From SIG469 sp964541215 (lineage in GTDB: Bacteria; Bacillota; Clostridia; Oscillospirales; Oscillospiraceae), in NCBI GenBank assembly GCA_964541215.1, contig CAZIPP010000022.1:1-16312 (forward strand): 16,312 nt of DNA, read 5' to 3'. The notes beneath the pieces were generated by a model. It was not told the origin of the DNA. It made no database searches and saw only the letters and a list, made by a program, of their open reading frames with translations. Each line of letters opens with the position of its first letter. The stretch's first letter is position 1. Shown in pieces: positions 12,800 through 16,312 of the stretch. The position numbers and the translations under genes are program-made.

Positions 12800-14053
12800 T
12801 TGAAAGAACGTATTGAGCCTAAATATCTTCGTCTTGGCATAATGCTATTTTGCCTTTTTGTTGCCTGTTCTGTTGTATTGGTCATTCTTTTAAACCTGTC
12901 TGCCGTCAGAGAGACTGTTGACGGTTTCCTTTCGGCTATATCGCCGCTGTTTTATGGTTTGATCTTTGCTTACCTGCTCAACCCTATCATGAAGCGATTT
13001 GAAGGATGGACTCTGCCGTTTTTCAGCAAGCTGAAATACTTTCAGACTTCAAAAAAGGCCACTGCTGAAAAAGCTGCCAGAGCTGTCGGCATATTCTTTG
13101 CGCTGCTGACTGCCACATTAGTCATCTATGCGCTGTTTGCGATGATACTCCCTCAGCTTGGCGACAGCCTTATGTCCATAGCTTCCAACCTCTCCACGTA
13201 TTATTCCAATTTTCAGTCCTGGGCAACACGCCTTTTTGAAGATTCACCTGAACTGTCTTCCCTTGTTGACGACGTTTTCAAGCGGATCTACGAAACCTTT
13301 AAGGACTGGCTGTCCAATGATTTTCTGCCGGTGTTCACCAGTCTGACCACAGGCGTTGTCGGTGTTCTTGGTACATTACTTGACATTGTTATCGGTCTTA
13401 TCATCTCTGTTTATGTACTTGCAAGCAAAAACCTGTTTCAGGCTCAGAGCAAAAAGATGATCTATGCCATATTCAAGGTCGATCGTGCCAATGCTGTGAT
13501 GGAGGTCCTTCGCTACACCAACAAGGTCTTTGGACAATTCATTATCGGCAAAATAATCGATTCCGCCATTATTGGCGTTTTGTGCTTCATCAGCGTATCG
13601 CTGCTGAAAATGCCCTTCCCGCTGCTTATCAGCATCGTTGTAGGTGTGACCAATGTCATTCCTTTCTTTGGACCTTTTCTCGGTGCCATCCCCTGCACGT
13701 TTTTCATCCTTGTGGTCGACCCCATCAAAGCACTGTATTTCGTGATCTTTATTTTCATTCTTCAGCAATTTGACGGAAACATCCTCGGTCCCAAAATACT
13801 GGGCAACGCTACCGGCGTATCCGGTTTCTGGGTAGTAATATCGATCCTTGTATTCAGCGCTTTCTTTGGTGTTGCAGGTATGATAATCGGTGTTCCTTCC
13901 TTCGCGGTCATATCAATGCTTATATCCGGAAAAATCACTTCCTCACTCAACAAAAAAGGGATCGACAGTGATACGGACTTTGAAAATCTGAACAATATCG
14001 ATCCTGACACACTAAAAGTCAACATGATCCAACCTGATTCTCAAACTGACTGA
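12800..14053 (+). CDS. AI-2E family membrane transporter (PerM/TqsA-like)
   Basis: This 417-residue membrane protein has the AI-2E/PerM layout: two N-terminal membrane segments (about 12-32 and 46-62), one at about 93-117, a long amphipathic extracytoplasmic stretch (about 118-180), then five more segments. The family signatures NVIPFFGPFLGAIP and DGNILGPKILG are present, followed by a Gly-rich final segment. Despite the family name, members range from autoinducer-2 export (TqsA) to proposed sodium/proton antiport, so the substrate is open. The start is TTG at 12800: AAAGGAGG (12785-12792) lies 7 bases upstream, and the next in-frame ATG would remove the start of the first segment. The C-terminal tail of about 40 residues is acidic and cytoplasmic. 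It appears to be a single-gene unit. Confidence 0.87.
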   Translation: MKERIEPKYLRLGIMLFCLFVACSVVLVILLNLSAVRETVDGFLSAISPLFYGLIFAYLLNPIMKRFEGWTLPFFSKLKYFQTSKKATAEKAARAVGIFFALLTATLVIYALFAMILPQLGDSLMSIASNLSTYYSNFQSWATRLFEDSPELSSLVDDVFKRIYETFKDWLSNDFLPVFTSLTTGVVGVLGTLLDIVIGLIISVYVLASKNLFQAQSKKMIYAIFKVDRANAVMEVLRYTNKVFGQFIIGKIIDSAIIGVLCFISVSLLKMPFPLLISIVVGVTNVIPFFGPFLGAIPCTFFILVVDPIKALYFVIFIFILQQFDGNILGPKILGNATGVSGFWVVISILVFSAFFGVAGMIIGVPSFAVISMLISGKITSSLNKKGIDSDTDFENLNNIDPDTLKVNMIQPDSQTD

Positions 14054-14103
14054 TTTTTTAACTAAAAATCTAAACATTTTTGTAAGCTATATGCAAAATG
14101 ATG

Positions 14104-14132
14104 TTGAAAATTCATTATTCATCGTATATAAT
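14104..14132 (+). promoter_or_regulatory. Strong promoter for the EF-G-like gene
   Basis: TTGAAA (14104-14109), a 17-base spacer, then a perfect TATAAT (14127-14132). This is the best sigma-A match in the window and fits the biased codon use of the gene. The leader would be about 75 bases. Confidence 0.75.
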
Positions 14133-14153
14133 AATCAGGTATTTGTCTAAACT

Positions 14154-14172
14154 GCGCAAGTTATGCGCTTTT
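14154..14172 (+). promoter_or_regulatory. Small hairpin plus T run in the EF-G-like leader
   Basis: GCGCA (14154-14158) pairs with TGCGC (14164-14168) around a 5-base loop and is followed by TTTT. It is short for a terminator. It lies about 15 bases after the predicted transcript start and could be a weak attenuator or a stabilising 5' structure. Confidence 0.35.
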
Positions 14173-14214
14173 CCTAATACAATCCAATACATTCTGTGAA
14201 GGGAAGAACCAATT

Positions 14215-16269
14215 ATGAGCTATACCTCCAAAGACATCCGTAACGTAGCCCTGCTGGGTCACGGTGGCGACGGCAAATCCGCTCTTGCAGAGAGCATGCT
14301 GTTCCTTACCAAGGCTGTTGACCGTCTGGGCAAAGCTACCGACGGTACCACCGCTTCTGACTTTGATTCCGAGGAAATCAAGCGCCAGATATCCATCTCC
14401 GCTTCCGTACTTCCTGTGGAATACAAAAAGGTCAAGATCAATGTGATCGACAACCCCGGCTATTTCGACTTCGAAGGCGAGATCATGCAGTCTCTCCGCG
14501 TTGTTGATTCCGGCGTTATCCTCTGCACCGCCAAGGGCGGCATTGAGGTCGGCACCGAAAAGGCCTGGAAATACCTTGCATCCCGCAGCCTTCCCCGCTT
14601 CATCTATGTTTCCAAGCTGGATGAAGAAAACGCTGATTTCGACGGCACCTACGAAGCTCTGCGCGACAAGTTCGGCATGTCTGTTGTTCCCGTTGTTATC
14701 CCCGTTAACGAAGGCGGCAAAGCTGTAGGCGTTGCCAACATAGTTACCAAAAAGGCTTACATCGACGGTAAAGAGACCGCTATCCCCGACTCCATGGCCG
14801 ACACCGTTGAATCCTATCTGGAACAGCTGACTGAAGCTGTTGCCGAAACCGACGAAGAACTGATGATGAAGTACTTCGAAGGCGAAGCCTTTACCGATGC
14901 TGAATACATCAACGGTCTGAAGAACGGCGTTAAGTCCGGTTCTATCTGCCCCGTATTCTGCGGCTGCGCCATCTCCGGTCTGGGCACCGAGGCTCTGATG
15001 CAGGGTCTTATCGACTATGCTCCCAATCCTCTGGAAGGTCTGCCCCAGAAGGGCGAAGACGCCAATGGCGATCCTGTTGAATGGGCTTGCGATGCTTCCG
15101 CTCCCGCTACCCTGTTCTTCTTCAAGACCGTTTCCGACCAGTACGGCAAACAGTCCTTCTTCAAAGTCGTTTCCGGCTCCATCAACAGCGACAGCGTTCT
15201 TGTTAACGCTCGCACCGGCGACAACGAAAAGCTTGCCCACATTTACATGATCCGCGGCAAGAAGACCACCGAAGTCAAAGACATGGCTACCGGCGATATC
15301 GGCGTTGTTTCCAAGATGGCTTCCGTTAAGACCGGCGATACCCTGTGCACCGCAGGCAGTGTTGTAACTCTTGACCCCGTCAGCTACGCTATCCCCTGCT
15401 ACTCCATGGCTATCTCTCCCAAGACCAAGGGTCAGGAAGATAAGATCGCTGCCGGTCTTACCAAGATGAACGAAGAAGATCCTTCCTTCTCCGTATACAA
15501 TAACCCCGAGACCAAGCAGATGGTTCTGTCCGGCGCCGGCGATATCCAGCTCGATATCCTCTGCTCCAGACTCAAGAGCAAGTTCAATGTTGAAACTGAG
15601 CTCAGCCCCGCTAAGGTCGCTTACCGTGAAAAGATCCGCAAAAAGGTTCAGGTCCGCGGTCGTCACAAGAAACAGTCCGGCGGTCACGGTCAGTTCGGCG
15701 ACGTCGTCATCGAATTTGAGCCCGGTGAAGTTGAAGATCTGGTATTCGAAGAAAAGATCTTCGGCGGCAGCGTTCCCAAGAACTTCTTCCCCGCTGTTGA
15801 AAAGGGTCTGCGCGACTCCATCGGCAAGGGCGTTCTGGCCGGCTACCCCGTTGTTTTCCTGAAGGCCACCCTGGTTGACGGTTCCTATCATCCCGTTGAC
15901 TCCTCTGAAATGGCATTTAAGACCGCTGCTCAGCTGGCTTACAAGGAAGGTCTGCCCCAGGCCAACCCCGTACTTCTCGAGCCCATCGGCGCTCTGAAGG
16001 TCACCATTCCCGACAGCTACATGGGCGACATCATGTCCGACATTTCCAAGAGAAACGGTCGTGTTCTGGGCATGAACCCCGACAACGAAGGCAACCAGAT
16101 CGTCGAAGCCGAAGTTCCCATGGCTGAAATGAGCTCCTACGCTATCGATCTCCGTTCCATGACTCAGGGTCGCGGCTCCTTCACCCTCAACTTTGAACGT
16201 TACGAAGAAGCTAACGCCACTGTTCAGGCTAAGGTCATTGCCGAAGCCAAGGCTGCCGAAGCTGAATAA
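14215..16269 (+). CDS. EF-G-like translational GTPase (EF-G2 type)
   Basis: This 684-residue protein has the full EF-G domain order: GTPase domain (about 1-280), beta-barrel domain II, domain III, domain IV and a C-terminal ferredoxin-like domain. Domains IV-V keep canonical features such as KKQSGGHGQFGDVVIEFEP, DGSYHPVDSSEMAFK and the closing GRGSFTLNFERYEEA. The GTPase domain deviates from housekeeping EF-G: G1 is GHGGDGKSA (15-23), switch I has KRQISIS (56-62) instead of RGITI, G3 is DNPGY (79-83) with Tyr in place of the catalytic His of DTPGH, and G4 is SKLD (133-136) instead of NKMD. This matches the EF-G-like paralogue group that includes mycobacterial FusA2, which is reported to lack ribosome-stimulated GTPase activity. 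The normal EF-G is expected elsewhere in the genome, next to rpsL and rpsG. Ribosome site GAAGGGAAG lies before ATG 14215. Strong codon bias and the promoter suggest abundant protein. Confidence 0.88.
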   Translation: MSYTSKDIRNVALLGHGGDGKSALAESMLFLTKAVDRLGKATDGTTASDFDSEEIKRQISISASVLPVEYKKVKINVIDNPGYFDFEGEIMQSLRVVDSGVILCTAKGGIEVGTEKAWKYLASRSLPRFIYVSKLDEENADFDGTYEALRDKFGMSVVPVVIPVNEGGKAVGVANIVTKKAYIDGKETAIPDSMADTVESYLEQLTEAVAETDEELMMKYFEGEAFTDAEYINGLKNGVKSGSICPVFCGCAISGLGTEALMQGLIDYAPNPLEGLPQKGEDANGDPVEWACDASAPATLFFFKTVSDQYGKQSFFKVVSGSINSDSVLVNARTGDNEKLAHIYMIRGKKTTEVKDMATGDIGVVSKMASVKTGDTLCTAGSVVTLDPVSYAIPCYSMAISPKTKGQEDKIAAGLTKMNEEDPSFSVYNNPETKQMVLSGAGDIQLDILCSRLKSKFNVETELSPAKVAYREKIRKKVQVRGRHKKQSGGHGQFGDVVIEFEPGEVEDLVFEEKIFGGSVPKNFFPAVEKGLRDSIGKGVLAGYPVVFLKATLVDGSYHPVDSSEMAFKTAAQLAYKEGLPQANPVLLEPIGALKVTIPDSYMGDIMSDISKRNGRVLGMNPDNEGNQIVEAEVPMAEMSSYAIDLRSMTQGRGSFTLNFERYEEANATVQAKVIAEAKAAEAE

Positions 16270-16276
16270 GAGATAT

Positions 16277-16311
16277 AAAAATAAGACGTCCGAATGGACG
16301 TCTTATTTTTT
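16277..16311 (+). terminator. Intrinsic terminator after the EF-G-like gene
   Basis: A perfect stem of about 14-15 bases: AATAAGACGTCC (16280-16291) pairs with GGACGTCTTATT (16296-16307), extended by A and T runs on each side. The loop is GAAT, and the last T residues reach the end of the window. Confidence 0.9.
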
Positions 16312-16312
16312 G

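Noticed and set aside
14052..14070. GATTTTT/AAAAATC hairpin just after the AI-2E family stop codon
   Set aside because: The stem is only A-T apart from one G-C pair and no T run follows. It is too weak to call a terminator.
14161..15891. 576-codon minus-strand open frame opposite the EF-G-like gene
   Set aside because: The opposing gene is a full-length EF-G homologue with strong codon bias. The antisense product is a Gly/Ala/Val-rich shadow, although its length is striking.

Overview
The window looks like chromosomal DNA of a low-to-mid GC Firmicute, most likely a gut Clostridia (Oscillospirales/Ruminococcus-like). The signs are strong GGAGG-type ribosome sites, sigma-A type promoters, compact intrinsic terminators, a Clostridia-type tandem-OB single-strand-binding protein, a full liv transporter operon and an EF-G-like paralogue. 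Two runs of exactly 100 N (4503-4602 and 12560-12659) are scaffold placeholders, so this is probably a draft or metagenome assembly. No phage, insertion sequence, CRISPR array, rRNA or tRNA was seen.

Left part (1-3975). An imperfect hairpin that looks like a dispersed intergenic repeat sits at the left edge. On the minus strand lie a two-OB-fold single-strand-binding protein, a 317-residue protein that appears to be two fused PhzA/PhzB-like NTF2 domains, and a 37-codon small ORF whose end carries the ribosome site of the NTF2 gene. Divergent from these, with back-to-back promoters, is a 665-residue Old Yellow Enzyme of the FadH/BaiCD type with flavin, Fe-S and NAD(P)/FAD modules.

Middle (3976-7180). 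A bidirectional terminator separates the flavoenzyme from a convergent secreted protein. That protein is interrupted by the first N gap, and its reading frame changes across the gap. After the gap it has a Cys/His-rich segment and an InlB-B-repeat-like end. Divergent from it are an M14 zinc peptidase of the gamma-D-glutamyl-diaminopimelate type and a cation diffusion facilitator whose metal-site residues (NxxxD/DxxxD) point to manganese export.

Right part (7181-16312). After a gene-free AT-rich stretch comes a complete branched-chain amino acid ABC operon: binding lipoprotein, attenuating hairpin, two permeases, then two ATPases with 8-base overlaps. A strong terminator, the second gap (which begins inside a probable dispersed repeat) and an AI-2E-family membrane protein with a TTG start follow. 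The window closes with an EF-G-like GTPase behind a near-consensus promoter; its GTPase centre is altered at three motifs. The binding-protein and EF-G-like genes use a narrow set of codons, which suggests high expression.

I did not find a clear new multi-gene system. The most unusual items are the fused double NTF2 protein with its coupled small ORF and shared promoter region, the Cys/His-rich secreted protein, and the EF-G-like protein with a changed GTPase centre.
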